A DNA stretch of 64,000 nucleotides from Sipunculus nudus (taxonomy: Eukaryota; Annelida; Sipuncula; Golfingiida; Sipunculidae). The stretch is from positions 52,032,917 through 52,096,916 of the forward strand of contig CM049319.1 of assembly GCA_026874595.1 (NCBI GenBank), written 5' to 3'. This document shows positions 62,681 to 64,000 of the stretch, in pieces (positions within the stretch are counted from its first letter, which is position 1; each line of letters begins with the position of its first letter). The notes beneath the pieces were generated by a model that had not been told where the DNA came from, ran no database searches, and was given only the letters and a program-made list of their open reading frames with translations. Both the position numbers and the translations under genes were made by a program.

Positions 62681-63002
62681 TTTTTCTCTATTTTGAAACC
62701 TTTAAAGATGTGGTTATCTGTCAACAGGGTACAAATTGTAACAACTGGACCTAAAATCTTCATTCTTGTTATGCAAGGAGGCCCATGAAAAGTGTCTGTG
62801 GAAACCTGAAATAAGGTCTCTGTTTCCCATATCCTTCAAGCTATAGGACTCCGAAGTATCCCTCAGAATAATGGAAAATTTGATACAGCAGCTGAAGTAT
62901 CTGAAAAAACTAATGCAGAGATCACCATGATTCTTTGCATGGATATTCACCATTAAGTGTTTTATTAGTTTCTGCAGACTGGTGGAGCCACCTGTATTTT
63001 TT
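62681..63002 (+). mobile_element. Outermost family A core array, resumed
   Basis: Continues the 52457 array: TTTTTCTCTATTTTGAAACC, GATGTGGTTATCTGTCAACA, and the palindrome variant GGTGGAGCCACC at 62981. Summing 54090-54131 and 62681-62981 gives about 342 bp, the normal unit length. Confidence 0.75.
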
Positions 63003-63830
63003 AGCTAACCTGTGAGCTTATGCGATGGTGTGGCATCGTCTGGCATCTGTCGTCCGGTGTCCGTCGTCTGTACATTAACCCATATTATCTTGAAAACACA
63101 AGAGTTAGCATCACAAAATTTTATGCCAAAAATTAGTCATCTAATAAACTCTATCTGATTTTGCTTATTTTTTGGCTAACTGCATTTTCTTAGATTTAAT
63201 AGGGAAAAAGCTAAAAAAGCTTTAAAAATCTTCTTCTCCAAAACTGTCCAGCCAAATTGCCCAATGTTTCACAGAAATGATCCCTGGAACAATCTCTCTC
63301 AAGTTTGTTCGAATGGTTTAAGTTTGGTGATTTTAGCCGAGTTACAGCTAGTTGAACTGAGTCATCTGTCCAAAAAAGCATACTAAAATTACAATCTTAG
63401 AAATGGCTAGAGCAGTCATCATCAAATTTTATGCCAATGTTGGTCACATGAGTCATATCTGATATTGAGGTATTGGTGGCGCCACCTGCATCGGCCTTTT
63501 TTGTACGGGGGTCATCAGTGCCCGTATCATACTGACAGCTACAAAAAACTTCTTCTCTGAAATCATATGGCCAAATTGTTAAATATCGCACAGAAATGAT
63601 CCTAGGGTAGTGCTTTCTGAAGTTTGTTCAAATTGTTTCAGTTCAGTGACTTTGGCTGAGTTATGGGAAGCTGAATTTAGTCATATGCTATAATAGCCAA
63701 TTTTAGCTCAGTGGCTACAAAGATCTTCTTCTCAAAAACCACTGGGCCAAATTCTTAAATCTAACACATTAATTATCCTTAGATGTTGATAATTCAAGTT
63801 TGTTCAAATGGTTTTGGTTCAGTGATTTTT
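63003..63830 (+). mobile_element. HINE-like family B element, 5' part
   Basis: AGCTAACCTGTGAGCTTATG after TTTTTT, (GTCC)-rich tract, TACATTAACCCAT block, then GGTGGCGCCACC at about 63477. It is interrupted at a T-run by a family A element at 63831; the 3' end is outside the window. Confidence 0.7.
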
Positions 63831-64000
63831 AGCTCAGCTGACTGTAAGTCATCTGAGCTATAGTCGTGGTCCTTTGTCCGTCGTCCGTCCGGCCGTTAAC
63901 AGGGCACGTTTTAAAACCATTGGACCTACGAATCCAAAATTCTGCATACCATTAGATGTCCCCAAAATCTCCTACCATACCTAAAATTGGGTCATTAGAA
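63831..64000 (+). mobile_element. HINE-like family A element, 5' end, runs off the window
   Basis: AGCTCAGCTGACTGTAAGTC hairpin start, GTCCGTCGTCC tract, then the GGACCTACGAATCC and TTAGATGTCCCCAAAATC blocks of the family. Continues past base 64000. Confidence 0.75.

Overview
The window is eukaryotic. It is AT-rich, has a single gene split into short exons by GT-AG introns, and is densely packed with interspersed and tandem repeats. The protein is a metazoan tetraspanin. The repeats (Helentron/HINE- or Pearl-like elements with tandem cores, terminal-inverted-repeat elements, tRNA-derived SINE-like pieces, long C/G tracts) suggest a marine invertebrate, most likely a mollusc such as a bivalve. 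That placement is inference; no marker gene fixes the species.

The gene lies on the + strand from the ATG at 2462 to the stop at 47871-47873. Eight coding exons (2462-2533, 31740-31949, 32524-32598, 36168-36290, 37724-37801, 41729-41884, 44439-44522, 47796-47873) join entirely in phase 0 to give 291 residues. The protein has four membrane segments, the cytoplasmic CCGACCE stretch, a polar Glu in TM3 and a six-cysteine large extracellular loop (CCG, PQTCC, ELC, GC). Intron 1 is about 29.2 kb. A long 3' UTR probably runs to a poly(A) signal at 50590 or 52315. I found no second protein gene, no rRNA and no convincing functional tRNA.

Intron 1 (2534-31739) holds a 1.9-kb element built around repeats of GTTACGGGTGGGACA (6704-8589), a 160/160/160-bp foldback (12860-13339), copies of a TIR element ending in TCTCAGGCA, several pieces of a long interspersed repeat, two degenerate AT-rich arrays (23645-25175), a tandem array with the GGTGGCGCCACC palindrome (26120-27500), and a compact 470-bp HINE-like element (30717-31186). 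Intron 3 holds a 20-bp minisatellite, a TIR element nested in another repeat, and a 330-bp TIR element ending 49 bp before exon 4. Intron 5 contains a 3.1-kb HINE-like element. Intron 6 begins with a 79-bp tandem array that repeats the exon 6 splice donor. Intron 7 contains a 1.8-kb foldback.

Downstream of the gene (52457-64000) is a stack of nested HINE-like elements. A palindrome-punctuated array starting at 52457 is interrupted at 54131/62681 by a second element. That element is itself interrupted by two more (55170-58413 and 59958-62634). The array is interrupted again at 63003, and that insertion again at 63831. Removing the insertion restores the array period, which supports the reading. 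This nest, the donor array and the palindrome shared by otherwise diverged repeats are the most interesting signals.
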